Positions 1 to 8,157 of a stretch of DNA of 64,000 bases are shown piece by piece; positions within the stretch are counted from its first letter, which is position 1, and every line of letters begins with the position of its first letter. Location: contig NZ_CP079946.1 in NCBI RefSeq assembly GCF_019968905.1, positions 3,100,001 through 3,164,000 on the forward strand. The letters are read 5' to 3'. A program made the position numbers and the translations under genes. Under the pieces are notes generated by a model. The model had not been told where the DNA came from. It searched no databases and worked only from the letters and a program-made list of their open reading frames with translations. Source of the DNA: Corallococcus sp. EGB (GTDB taxonomy: Bacteria > Myxococcota > Myxococcia > Myxococcales > Myxococcaceae).

Positions 1-582
1 CAGGAGCTGACGCAGCCGGAGGGCGACCGCGACTTCCGGGGCGGCTACCGTGTGGTGGAGGAGCTGGCGCGCGCGCTGGGCGACCGGCTGCTGGTGAAGG
101 AGACCGGGTGCGGCATCGGCCCGGACGTGGCGCGGCGCCTGGTGGAGCTGGGCGTGTCCAACGTGGACGTCTCCGGGCTGGGCGGCACGTCGTGGGTGCG
201 GGTGGAGCAGCTTCGCGCGGTGGGCTCGCAGGCCCAGGTGGGCGCGGAGTTCAGCGGCTGGGGCATCCCCACCGCGGCGGCCATCGCCAGCGTGCGCAAG
301 GCGGTGGGGCCGGAGGCGCGGCTCGTCGCCAGCGGCGGGGTGCGCGGTGGGCTGGAGTCCGCGAAGGTGCTCGCGCTGGGCGCGGACCTGGCGGGCATGG
401 CGCTGCCGCTGTTCCGGGCCCAGCAGCAGGGGGGATTGCCGGCCGCCGAGGAGGCGTTGAAGGTCATCCTCACCGGGCTGAAGCAAGCGCTGGTGCTGAC
501 GGGAAGCCGTACCGTCACGCAATTGCGCCAGCGGCCCCGCGTGGTGACCGGAGCGTTGAAGGATTGGTTGGCGGCGTTGTGA
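1..582 (+). CDS. fni: Type 2 isopentenyl-diphosphate delta-isomerase, C-terminal part (5' end outside window)
   Basis: The frame is open from base 1, so the gene begins upstream of the window. This FMN- and NADPH-dependent enzyme interconverts isopentenyl and dimethylallyl diphosphate. The visible part has the family's QPEGDRDFRG segment, KETGCG, DVSGLGGTSW, EFSGWGIPT and the phosphate-binding SGGVRGG loop of the TIM barrel, then a normal C-terminus. It is the first visible gene of a mevalonate operon and lies 33 bases before the HMG-CoA reductase start, so its place at the end of the pathway fits. The family call is secure; only the N-terminal half is missing. Confidence 0.93.
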   Translation, partial: QELTQPEGDRDFRGGYRVVEELARALGDRLLVKETGCGIGPDVARRLVELGVSNVDVSGLGGTSWVRVEQLRAVGSQAQVGAEFSGWGIPTAAAIASVRKAVGPEARLVASGGVRGGLESAKVLALGADLAGMALPLFRAQQQGGLPAAEEALKVILTGLKQALVLTGSRTVTQLRQRPRVVTGALKDWLAAL

Positions 583-615
583 TGCAGGGTGGATCCCAGG
601 TTGGGAAGGAAGAAC

Positions 616-1944
616 ATGTCTGACACCGTGACGTCCCGGCTCGCCGGATTCCACAAGCTGCCCCTGGAAGAGCGCCTGGCGCGCATCGGCCAGATGTTCC
701 GCCTGACCGAGGCGGAACTGGAGCAGCTGCGCGGAGAGAGCGGCCTGGACCTGTCCATCGCCAACCAGATGATCGAGAACGCGGTGGGCACGTTCTCCCT
801 GCCGCTGGGCCTGGGCCTCAACCTCAACGTCAACGGGCGCGACTACCTGGTCCCCATGGCCGTGGAGGAGCCCTCCGTCGTCGCGGCGGTGTCGTTCGCG
901 TCCAAGATCGTCCGCGAGGCGGGCGGCTTCACCGCGGAGGCCGACGAGTCGATGATGATCGGCCAGGTGCAGGTCTCCAACTACGGCGACCCCGGCCTCG
1001 CGTCCGAGAAGATCCTGGAGGCGAAGGATCAGATCGTCGCCCTGGCCAACAGCTTCCACCCGGCCATGGTGGCCCGCGGCGGTGGCGCGAAGGACGTGGA
1101 GGTGCGCCTCCTGCCCGCGCCGGAGGGGCCGCGCGGCGAGCCGCTGCTCATCGTCCACCTCCTCATCGACGCGCAGGAGGCGATGGGGGCGAACCTCATC
1201 AACACCATGGCGGAGGGCGTGGCGCCGCTGATCGAGCAGCTGACGGGCGGCCGGGTGTACCTGCGCATCCTGTCGAACCTGGCGGACAAGCGGCTCGCGC
1301 GCGCCACGTGCCGCATCCCGCTGCCGCTGCTGGCGGACTTCGGCCTGCCGGGCGAGGTGATCGCCGAGGGCATCGCCCAGGCGAGCCGCTTCGCCGAAGC
1401 GGACCCGTACCGCGCCGCCACGCACAACAAGGGCGTGATGAACGGCATCGACGCGGTGGCCATCGCCACGGGGCAGGACTGGCGCTCCATCGAGGCGGGC
1501 GCGCACGCGTTCGCGTGCCGCAAGGGGCAGTACCGCCCGCTGTCCACCTGGTACCTGGAGGAAGGGCACCTGGTGGGCCGCATCGAGCTGCCGCTGGCGC
1601 TGGGCCTGGTGGGGGGGCCCATCAAGATCCACCCGGGCGCGCAGGTGGCGCTCAAGCTGATGCGCGCCACCAGCGTGCGCGAGCTGTCCATGGTGTTCGC
1701 CGCGGTGGGCCTGGCGCAGAACTTCGCCGCGCTGCGGGCCCTGGGCTCCGTGGGCATCCAGAAGGGCCACATGGCCATGCACGCGCGCAGCGTCGCGGTG
1801 ACGGCGGGCGCGCGCGGCGGGGACGTGGAGAAGGTGGCCAACCTGCTGGTGAAGGCCGGACACGTGAAGGTGGAGAAGGCGCGGGAGATCCTCGCGAGCC
1901 TGCCGCCGGAGACGCCCGCCATCGCCACCCTCACCAACGGCTGA
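616..1944 (+). CDS. mvaA: Hydroxymethylglutaryl-CoA reductase, class II (degradative-type)
   Basis: This enzyme interconverts HMG-CoA and mevalonate. The 442-residue protein aligns by eye along its length with the Pseudomonas mevalonii class II enzyme. Catalytic residues are visible: Glu84 in VEEPSVVA, Lys272 in THNKGVMNGID, Asp288 in GQDW and His385 in GHMAMHAR. The ATG at 616 was chosen over the upstream in-frame GTG at 589 because a GGAAGGA ribosome site sits just before it and MSDTVTSRL matches the family N-terminus. Class II enzymes are best known for mevalonate catabolism, but its place among the kinases and decarboxylase suggests biosynthesis here. Cofactor preference cannot be read from the sequence. 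Confidence 0.96.
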   Translation: MSDTVTSRLAGFHKLPLEERLARIGQMFRLTEAELEQLRGESGLDLSIANQMIENAVGTFSLPLGLGLNLNVNGRDYLVPMAVEEPSVVAAVSFASKIVREAGGFTAEADESMMIGQVQVSNYGDPGLASEKILEAKDQIVALANSFHPAMVARGGGAKDVEVRLLPAPEGPRGEPLLIVHLLIDAQEAMGANLINTMAEGVAPLIEQLTGGRVYLRILSNLADKRLARATCRIPLPLLADFGLPGEVIAEGIAQASRFAEADPYRAATHNKGVMNGIDAVAIATGQDWRSIEAGAHAFACRKGQYRPLSTWYLEEGHLVGRIELPLALGLVGGPIKIHPGAQVALKLMRATSVRELSMVFAAVGLAQNFAALRALGSVGIQKGHMAMHARSVAVTAGARGGDVEKVANLLVKAGHVKVEKAREILASLPPETPAIATLTNG

Positions 1945-2035
1945 CCCGGAAGCGCCCCCGACCCGAGGGGGCGCTTGACGGGACCGGGCGGCGCGCGGAA
2001 TGAAGCGTCCGCCCCCCTTCCGCGTGCCAGGTGCC

Positions 2036-2986
2036 ATGACTTCCGCAAAGAATCCCCTGGTCGCCTTCGGTGCCGGCAAGGTCATCCTGCTGGGCGAGCA
2101 CAGCGTGGTGTACGGCTACCCCGCCATCGCCGGCCCCCTGAGCATCGGCGTGGTGGCGCGCGGCATGCCTTCGCGCTCGTGCGTGCTGGACGTGCCGGTG
2201 ACCGCGGACGCGGCGCAGAAGCGGCTGATGCGCAAGGCGTTCGCGCGGGCGGCGCGGCTTGTGGGCGAGCCGAAGGTGAAGGTGACGCTGGAGCCGCAGC
2301 TGCCGCTGTCCGCGGGGCTGGGCAGCTCCGCGGCGCTGGCGGTGGCCACGTCGCGCGTGCTCTTGCAGGCGGCGGGGCAGGCGCCCACGGCGAAGGCGAC
2401 GGCGCGGCTGGCGTGGGAGATGGAGCAGGAGTTCCACGGCACGCCGTCCGGCGTGGACCACACCACCAGCGCGGAGGAGAAGCTCATCCTCTACCGGCGG
2501 GTGCAGGCGCCGGCGGGTGTCACCGGACGGGCGCGTGAGCTGAAGAGCCCCAGGCCGGTGTCGGTGGTGGTGGCGCTGGCGGGGGCGCGCAGTCCCACGA
2601 AGCTGACGGTGGGGGCGCTGCGCGAGCGGCAGGCGCGGTGGCCGGAGCGCTACAAGCGGCTCTTCGGTCAGGTGGGCAGGCTCGTCGCCGAGGCGGCGAA
2701 GGCGGTGGAGGCGGGTGACGTGGAGGGTCTGGGGGACGCGATGAACGTCAACCAGGGCCTGTTGAACGCGCTGGGGCTGTCGTCGCCAGCGCTGGAGGAC
2801 ATGGTGTTCCGGCTGCGCTCGCTGGGCGCGCTGGGGGCCAAATTCACCGGGGCGGGAGGTGACGGTGGCGCGGTCATCGGCCTCTTCCCCGAACCGGAGC
2901 CCGTGGTCGCGCGGCTGACGCGCGACGGCGTGCGCTGCTTCGCGAGCCAGCTCGCGGGGCCGCGGGCCCAGGGAGGCATTCCATGA
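2036..2986 (+). CDS. mvk: Mevalonate kinase
   Basis: This GHMP-family kinase phosphorylates mevalonate to 5-phosphomevalonate. The N-terminal strand GAGKVILLGEHSVVYG, the ATP-binding loop PLSAGLGSSAALA and the C-terminal KFTGAGGDGGAV loop appear in the expected order. At 316 residues it has normal length. An upstream in-frame ATG at 2000 would add 12 residues; 2036 is preferred because the conserved strand then starts close to the N-terminus, though neither start has a strong ribosome site. Its stop overlaps the next start (ATGA at 2983), which indicates translational coupling to the decarboxylase. Confidence 0.94.
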   Translation: MTSAKNPLVAFGAGKVILLGEHSVVYGYPAIAGPLSIGVVARGMPSRSCVLDVPVTADAAQKRLMRKAFARAARLVGEPKVKVTLEPQLPLSAGLGSSAALAVATSRVLLQAAGQAPTAKATARLAWEMEQEFHGTPSGVDHTTSAEEKLILYRRVQAPAGVTGRARELKSPRPVSVVVALAGARSPTKLTVGALRERQARWPERYKRLFGQVGRLVAEAAKAVEAGDVEGLGDAMNVNQGLLNALGLSSPALEDMVFRLRSLGALGAKFTGAGGDGGAVIGLFPEPEPVVARLTRDGVRCFASQLAGPRAQGGIP

Positions 2987-3969
2987 AGGCAACGGTCCGG
3001 GCGCATCCCAACATCGCGCTCGTGAAGTACTGGGGAAAGCGCGACGAGGCGCTCATCCTCCCGCACCAGTCCAGCCTGTCGCTGACGCTGGCGCCCATCC
3101 ACGTGACGACGACGGTGGAGTTCGGCGCGTCCGCGGACGCGGTGGAGCTGCACGGCCACGTGGCCAAGGGCAGCGAGCGAGACCGCGTGCTGCGCCTGCT
3201 GGACGCGGTGCGGGTGCAGGCGGGGCGCGACCTGGGGCCCGCGAGGGTGGTGTCGCGCGGGGACTTCCCCATGGCGGCGGGCCTCGCGAGCAGCGCGGCG
3301 GGCTTCGCGGCGCTGGCGGTGGCGGGGCGCGCGGCGGCGGGGCTGCCGCAGGACACGCGGGCGTCCAGCATCCTGGCGCGGCGGGGCAGCGGCTCCGCGT
3401 GCCGCAGCGTGCAGGGCGGCTTCTGCGAGTGGATGCGCGGCGAGCGCGCGGACGGCGAGGACAGCTACGCCGTGCAGCGCTTCGACGCGGGGCACTGGGC
3501 GGACCTGCGCATGGTGGTGGCCATCCTCGACCGCGGCGAGAAGGAGGTGAAGTCGCGGGACGGGATGAAGAACACGGTGGAGACGAGCCCGTACTACCCG
3601 GCCTGGGTGAAGGACGCGGAAGCCGAAGTGCCCCGCGCCCGGGAGCTCATCGCGAAGAAGGACCTGGAGGCGCTGGGCGAGCTGTGCGAGCGCAACGCGT
3701 GGCGCATGCACTGCACGACGCTCTCGGCGGAGCCACCGCTCTCCTACCTGAGCCCGGCGACGCTGGGGCTCATCCAGCACCTGAAGGAGCAGCGCAAGAA
3801 GGGCGTGCCGGTGTGGTTCACGCTCGACGCGGGGCCGAACCCGGTGCTGCTCACGGACGCGGCCCATGAAGTCGCGGCGGAGGCGCTGGCCCGCGCCTGC
3901 GGCGCCGTGGACGTGGTGCGCTGCGTGCCCGGCGGTGACGCGGCGCTGCTCACCGAGCACCTGTTCTGA
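2983..3969 (+). CDS. mvaD: Diphosphomevalonate decarboxylase
   Basis: The enzyme uses ATP to decarboxylate 5-diphosphomevalonate to isopentenyl diphosphate. The 328-residue protein begins MKATVRAHPNIALVKYWGKRD, with the family signature NIALVKYWGKRD. It then has the GHMP loop MAAGLASSAAGFAAL, the RRGSGSACRSVQGGF segment that carries the active-site serine and arginine, and the C-terminal TLDAGPNPVLL containing the catalytic aspartate. The start overlaps the mevalonate kinase stop by four bases. It acts one step after phosphomevalonate kinase and one step before the isomerase, both of which flank it in this operon. Confidence 0.96.
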   Translation: MKATVRAHPNIALVKYWGKRDEALILPHQSSLSLTLAPIHVTTTVEFGASADAVELHGHVAKGSERDRVLRLLDAVRVQAGRDLGPARVVSRGDFPMAAGLASSAAGFAALAVAGRAAAGLPQDTRASSILARRGSGSACRSVQGGFCEWMRGERADGEDSYAVQRFDAGHWADLRMVVAILDRGEKEVKSRDGMKNTVETSPYYPAWVKDAEAEVPRARELIAKKDLEALGELCERNAWRMHCTTLSAEPPLSYLSPATLGLIQHLKEQRKKGVPVWFTLDAGPNPVLLTDAAHEVAAEALARACGAVDVVRCVPGGDAALLTEHLF

Positions 3970-4101
3970 CGAACTGCGCGTTTCGCTGGAGCGGGCACGA
4001 GGCTCCAGCGGATGCGCCGCTCGCTCCGCCTGGCGGAATGACTCCAACGCATGCGTCCGGCCGCAGCACGGCGCGCCGCGCGTGCACGAGGTAACGCATC
4101 G

Positions 4102-5181
4102 ATGGACCGAGCGCTCTCCGCCCCGGGCAAGCTGTTCCTCTCCGGCGAGTACGCCGTGCTGTGGGGCGGCGTGTCCCGCCTCGCCGCCGTGGCGCCGCGC
4201 ACGGCCGCCTATGTGCGCAGGCGCCAGGACTCGCGCGTGCACATCTGCCTGGAGGAGGGGACGCTCCAGGGGCTCACCACGCCCCGGGGCGTGAGGTGGG
4301 ACCGCGACGTGCCCGCCGGGTTCTCCTTCGTCGCGCGCACGCTGGATGAGGCCCTGCGCGCGCACGGCCGCGCGAGCGTGGGCTTCGACCTCGCGGTGGC
4401 GCCGGGCGCGCTGGGCCCGGGCGGCCACAAGCTGGGCATCGGCGGCAGCGCCTCCGCGACGGTGCTCGCCGCGGAGGCCGCGCGCTTCGTGCTGGAGGAG
4501 AGGTTCGACGTCCTCAAGCTCGCGCTCACCGCGCACACGCTGGGGCAGGGCGGCAAGGGCAGCGGCGGCGACGTGGCGACGAGCTTCGCGGGCGGCACCG
4601 TGCGCTACCGGCGCTACGACGTCACTGCGCTCGCGGACGCCGCCAACACCGGCCGCTTCAACGCCGCGCTCGCGGAGTCCCCGCCGGTGGACCTCTGGCG
4701 CATGCCCGCGCCCCGCGTGTCCATGCTCTACGCCTTCACCGGCGAGAGCGCCTCCACCAGGCTCCTCATCGGCCAGGTGGAAGCGCGCCTGGAGGACTCC
4801 GGCCGCAAGGCCTTCGTGGCGCGCTCGGACGCGCTGGGCCACGCGATTGAAGACGGCCTGGGCGGCGGCGACTTCCGCGCCTTCTCCGAGGCCGTGAGGG
4901 CCCAGCACGCGCTGCTGTTGGAGCTGGGCCCGCTGGAGACCGAAGGCATGCGCCGCGTGCTGGCCATCGCCACGTCGTACCAGTGCGCGGGCAAGCTCTC
5001 CGGCGCGGGCGGCGGCGACGGCTGCATCCTCTTCGCCCCGGACGCGGAGGCTCGCGAGGCCCTGCGCCAGGGCCTGGAGTCGCGCGGCTTCCTCACGCTG
5101 ACGCTCGACGTGGAGCAGGGCGTGCGCGGCGAGGCGCAGGCCGACGCGCGGCTTCGCGGCTGGGTGGACGCGCTCACGTGA
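4102..5181 (+). CDS. Phosphomevalonate kinase (GHMP family)
   Basis: This is a third GHMP kinase, 359 residues. It shows SAPGKLFLSGEYAVLWGG at the N-terminus, the ATP loop LGIGGSASATVLAAEA, a GQGGKGSGGDVATSF segment and the C-terminal CAGKLSGAGGGDGCI loop. GQ..KGSGGDV is typical of ERG8-type phosphomevalonate kinases, and mevalonate kinase and decarboxylase are already present upstream, so phosphorylation of phosphomevalonate is the remaining step. ATG 4102 follows a GAGGTAA ribosome site at good spacing; an upstream in-frame ATG at 4051 has none. A 132-base gap separates it from mvaD, the largest gap within the operon. The assignment relies partly on context. Confidence 0.85.
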   Translation: MDRALSAPGKLFLSGEYAVLWGGVSRLAAVAPRTAAYVRRRQDSRVHICLEEGTLQGLTTPRGVRWDRDVPAGFSFVARTLDEALRAHGRASVGFDLAVAPGALGPGGHKLGIGGSASATVLAAEAARFVLEERFDVLKLALTAHTLGQGGKGSGGDVATSFAGGTVRYRRYDVTALADAANTGRFNAALAESPPVDLWRMPAPRVSMLYAFTGESASTRLLIGQVEARLEDSGRKAFVARSDALGHAIEDGLGGGDFRAFSEAVRAQHALLLELGPLETEGMRRVLAIATSYQCAGKLSGAGGGDGCILFAPDAEAREALRQGLESRGFLTLTLDVEQGVRGEAQADARLRGWVDALT

Positions 5182-5211
5182 AAACAGTGCGGCGCGCGCC
5201 CGGGCCCGCCG

Positions 5212-6390
5212 TTAGAACATGTGACCGAACGTGATGTAGAAGCGCTGACGGCCCGTCTCGGTGGAGCGCGCGTAGTCCATGCGCACCACGGCCGCGCGGC
5301 GCGAGAAGCGCAGGCCGCCGCCGATGCCCGGGTGCCACTCATGCCACTTGCCGTCCGTCACCCCCGGATGCCACACGCGGCCCAGGTCCAGGAACACCAC
5401 CGCGCCCAGCGCCAGCGGCTGCCCGAAGACGGACATCCGCGCCGCCTGGAAGCGCAGCTCGGAGTTGCTGAACGCCTTCACGTTGCCGGCGAAGCGGTTG
5501 CGCTCGATGCCGCGCACGCTGCTCATGCCGCCAATGCCCTCGGACACGTTGACGCCGCCCGTGGTCATCCACTCGAAGAACGGCACCTCGCCAAAGAGCA
5601 TGTCCAGCGTGAGCCGCTGCGCGAAGACGAGCCGTGGCGTGAGGCGGATGTAGCGGCGCTCGCTCAGCGTCACGCCCGCGTACTGGTAGCGGCTGAAGGT
5701 GGCCAGGCCCGACACGCGCAGCGCCACCTCCTCCACGCCGCCGGACGTCGGGTCGGACTCGTCGTCGCGCGTGTCCCAGAGCGCGCCGGCGAGCAGCTGC
5801 CCGCTGGGCCCGCCCTCGATGCCGATGGGCTTCTCCTGCGCCAGGATGGACGTCGCGTAGGGTGACACGCGCGTGTAGCGCCAGCCGTAGCCCACGTACG
5901 ACTGGAACGGGTGCCCCTCACCGAAGGGCCGCCCGCGCAGACGCACCCAGAGGCCCGGCGAGCCCTTGTCGTAGTTGTACTTCTCGTCATCCACGTTGCC
6001 CCGGAACTCCGGGGCGGACAGGTTGCCCGCGCCGAAGAAGGGGCTGCTCTTCTCCTGGCGGTACTCCAGCCGTCCTTCCAGCCGCAGGGGCCCCAGCAGC
6101 TGCGGGCCGTCATAGCGGAGGTAATGATTCATGGCGCCGCGCGAGCTGAAGAACACTTGCGCGGATAACGCGTGCGCATAAGGAAGCTTCTTGCCATCCC
6201 CGTAGAGGTACATGCCTCCCACGGCGCCGTAGCCGAAGCCCTGGTCCGAGCTGAACGACAACAGAGGCAGCGCGATGCCATCCATCGTCGGCGTCTGCTT
6301 CACCGGCACCAGCCCGGGCGCCGTGCGGCCGGCGGCCACGGCGCTCAGTGACATCAGCATGAAGAAGAGAAAGACGACTGGAGCCAGCAT
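5212..6390 (-). CDS. BamA/TamA (Omp85)-family outer-membrane barrel protein
   Basis: The 392-residue protein starts with a signal peptide (MLAPVVFLFFMLMSLSAVAAG) and continues as alternating beta-strand sequence rich in aromatic residues. It has the LLAGALWDTRDDESDPTSGG stretch and a late SSVRGIERNRFAGNVKAFSNSELRF segment, which contains the (V/I)RG(Y/F/I) lid-lock type motif of Omp85 barrels. It ends in FYITFGHMF with a terminal phenylalanine, as expected for a BAM substrate. No POTRA domains precede the barrel, so it resembles short surface-antigen (D15)-like proteins. ATG 6390 was chosen because it starts the signal peptide and follows a GGGG-containing site. It diverges from the next gene. 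Function unknown beyond the barrel class. Confidence 0.8.
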   Translation of the reverse strand: MLAPVVFLFFMLMSLSAVAAGRTAPGLVPVKQTPTMDGIALPLLSFSSDQGFGYGAVGGMYLYGDGKKLPYAHALSAQVFFSSRGAMNHYLRYDGPQLLGPLRLEGRLEYRQEKSSPFFGAGNLSAPEFRGNVDDEKYNYDKGSPGLWVRLRGRPFGEGHPFQSYVGYGWRYTRVSPYATSILAQEKPIGIEGGPSGQLLAGALWDTRDDESDPTSGGVEEVALRVSGLATFSRYQYAGVTLSERRYIRLTPRLVFAQRLTLDMLFGEVPFFEWMTTGGVNVSEGIGGMSSVRGIERNRFAGNVKAFSNSELRFQAARMSVFGQPLALGAVVFLDLGRVWHPGVTDGKWHEWHPGIGGGLRFSRRAAVVRMDYARSTETGRQRFYITFGHMF

Positions 6391-6458
6391 CGAAACCCCG
6401 TGAAGCCCCTGGGGGGCGGATCGATTCCAGCCCGGGACAGGACGCCCTTTCCGCCCGC

Positions 6459-6477
6459 CTGCTCTCCAAGAGAGCAG
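6459..6477. repeat. 7-bp inverted repeat in the divergent intergenic region
   Basis: Arms CTGCTCT and AGAGCAG are perfectly complementary around a 5-base loop. The repeat lies between the divergent starts at 6390 and 6545. It has no T-run, so it is more likely an operator or chance hairpin than a terminator. Confidence 0.35.
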
Positions 6478-6544
6478 CACGGCCCCGGAAGCTCCTGTCC
6501 CCCTGAATGCCCATTTTGCATTGGGGGATGGGGGAGCCGTCAAC

Positions 6545-8137
6545 GTGCGAGAAAGTCTCAACGAGCTCGTCAGCGAGAATTCACGAAACTGGGCGAATAC
6601 CCTCGTCCGGAGGATTGGAACGAAAGTTCCACCGGTGGCGGCACGTCGGCCCCGGAACGCTCTGCTCGTCCATCTGGACGGGGTGCCGAAGGCGCTGCTG
6701 GACGAAGCCATCATGAACGGGCGGATGCCCTTTGTTTCACGGCTCATCCGCTCTGGCGCGTATCACCTGGATAACGCCTTCTGGGGCGCGCCCACGTCCA
6801 CGCCGTTCTTCCAGGCGGGGCTGCTCTACGGGCTGCGTCACCCGAACCTGCCGGGCTACAGCTGGTACGACCGGACGCTCGGCCGCAAGGTGCAGATGAA
6901 CGCGCCCGCGGACGCGATGGCCATCGACGCGCGCCTGCGAGGCCACGGCCGCACGAGCCTCCTGGACCAGGGCGGCCACACGTACTTCTCGCTCTTCCAC
7001 GCGGGCGCCATGAACCGCATGTGCATGAGCACGCTGTCGAGCTTCAAGCTCATGGCGCGCTCGTTCGCGTACGAGATCCAGGGCCTGGGGGCGGCGCGCA
7101 CGCGCAGCGCCTGGGACTTCGTGCGTTCCTTCGGCATGGAGTCCTGGCAGGCCGTGCGGGAGGTGCGCCAGTGGGCGGACGCCCTCAAGGACTGGCGCCA
7201 TGAGCACGGGTTCCTGTTGAGCCGCATCCTCCTCCAGCGGTTGGGCTGGAGCTTCGCGTACACCAAGTCCCTGGTGGACATGGTGCGCGGCGTGCCGCTC
7301 ATCTACCTGGTCTACGGCAACTACGATGAGGTGGCCCATCGCCGGGGCCCGCGCTCGAAGCTGGCCATGGAGGAGCTCTACCGGGTCGACGCGTCGCTCG
7401 CGGGGCTCTACGCCGTGGCCCGCGCCGCGCCGGTGCCCTACGACGTCATCCTCCTGTCGGACCACGGCCACGTGGACAGCCTGCCCCTGGAGCAGCGCCA
7501 GGGCCGCCGCCTGGAGGCCGTGCTCTTCGAGGGCGAGGTGCCCCCGCTGCAGGACGACGTGCTCCGGGGCCTGCTCGACGGCCGCGCTCCGCCGGCGCCG
7601 GACACCGGCGCGCACGAGCCCTTCACCCCGGTGGTGGTGGAGGCCGGCAACTTCGCGCACATCTACCTGAGCGGCCGTCCCACGCCGATGGAGGCGCGCG
7701 AGCTGTTGGCGCGTCACCCGGAGGTGCTGGCGCGGGCCGCGAGCAACCCGGACATCGGCATGGTGGCGATGCGCCGGGGCGCGGAGGCGGTGGTGGTGAT
7801 GGGCGGGGGCGTCTACGGCCCGGCGGACCTGGACCGCGCGCCGCTCTCCAGCGAGTACAGCCGGCACGCCGTGGCGGAGTTCCTCCACGGGCTGCCGCGC
7901 ATGGACACCGCGGGGGACCTGGTCCTCTTCGGCGAGGCCATCCAGCGGGGCGGCACGGTGGGCTTCGCGTGGGAGTTCGGCTCGCACGGCGGCCTCACGC
8001 GCGTGGAGTCCGACAGCCTGGTGCTGTGGCCCGCGAGCGGCCCGGTGGACCTGTCCGGCCTGAGCCACTGCGCGCGGCTGCACGAGCGCCTGGCGGAGGC
8101 CTACCTGGACACCGGCCCGCTGCGGATCCTGCATTGA
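6545..8137 (+). CDS. Alkaline-phosphatase-superfamily (phosphodiesterase-type) enzyme
   Basis: About 530 residues. The metal-site pattern of the superfamily can be followed: Asp45 in LVHLDGVP, a candidate nucleophile Thr86 in GAPTSTPFFQ, Asp261 and His265 in NYDEVAHRRG, Asp306-His307 in LLSDHGH and His481 in FGSHGGL. This fits a two-metal phosphodiesterase or phosphatase, but the substrate is unknown. There is no signal peptide. GTG 6545 is preferred because GGGGGAG lies nine bases upstream; a TTG at 6521 is also possible. The next gene, 20 bases downstream, encodes a flippase-like membrane protein, which suggests a joint role in lipid or envelope precursor metabolism (inference). Confidence 0.72.
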   Translation: MRESLNELVSENSRNWANTLVRRIGTKVPPVAARRPRNALLVHLDGVPKALLDEAIMNGRMPFVSRLIRSGAYHLDNAFWGAPTSTPFFQAGLLYGLRHPNLPGYSWYDRTLGRKVQMNAPADAMAIDARLRGHGRTSLLDQGGHTYFSLFHAGAMNRMCMSTLSSFKLMARSFAYEIQGLGAARTRSAWDFVRSFGMESWQAVREVRQWADALKDWRHEHGFLLSRILLQRLGWSFAYTKSLVDMVRGVPLIYLVYGNYDEVAHRRGPRSKLAMEELYRVDASLAGLYAVARAAPVPYDVILLSDHGHVDSLPLEQRQGRRLEAVLFEGEVPPLQDDVLRGLLDGRAPPAPDTGAHEPFTPVVVEAGNFAHIYLSGRPTPMEARELLARHPEVLARAASNPDIGMVAMRRGAEAVVVMGGGVYGPADLDRAPLSSEYSRHAVAEFLHGLPRMDTAGDLVLFGEAIQRGGTVGFAWEFGSHGGLTRVESDSLVLWPASGPVDLSGLSHCARLHERLAEAYLDTGPLRILH

Positions 8138-8157
8138 AACCGGGGAAGGGGAGGACC

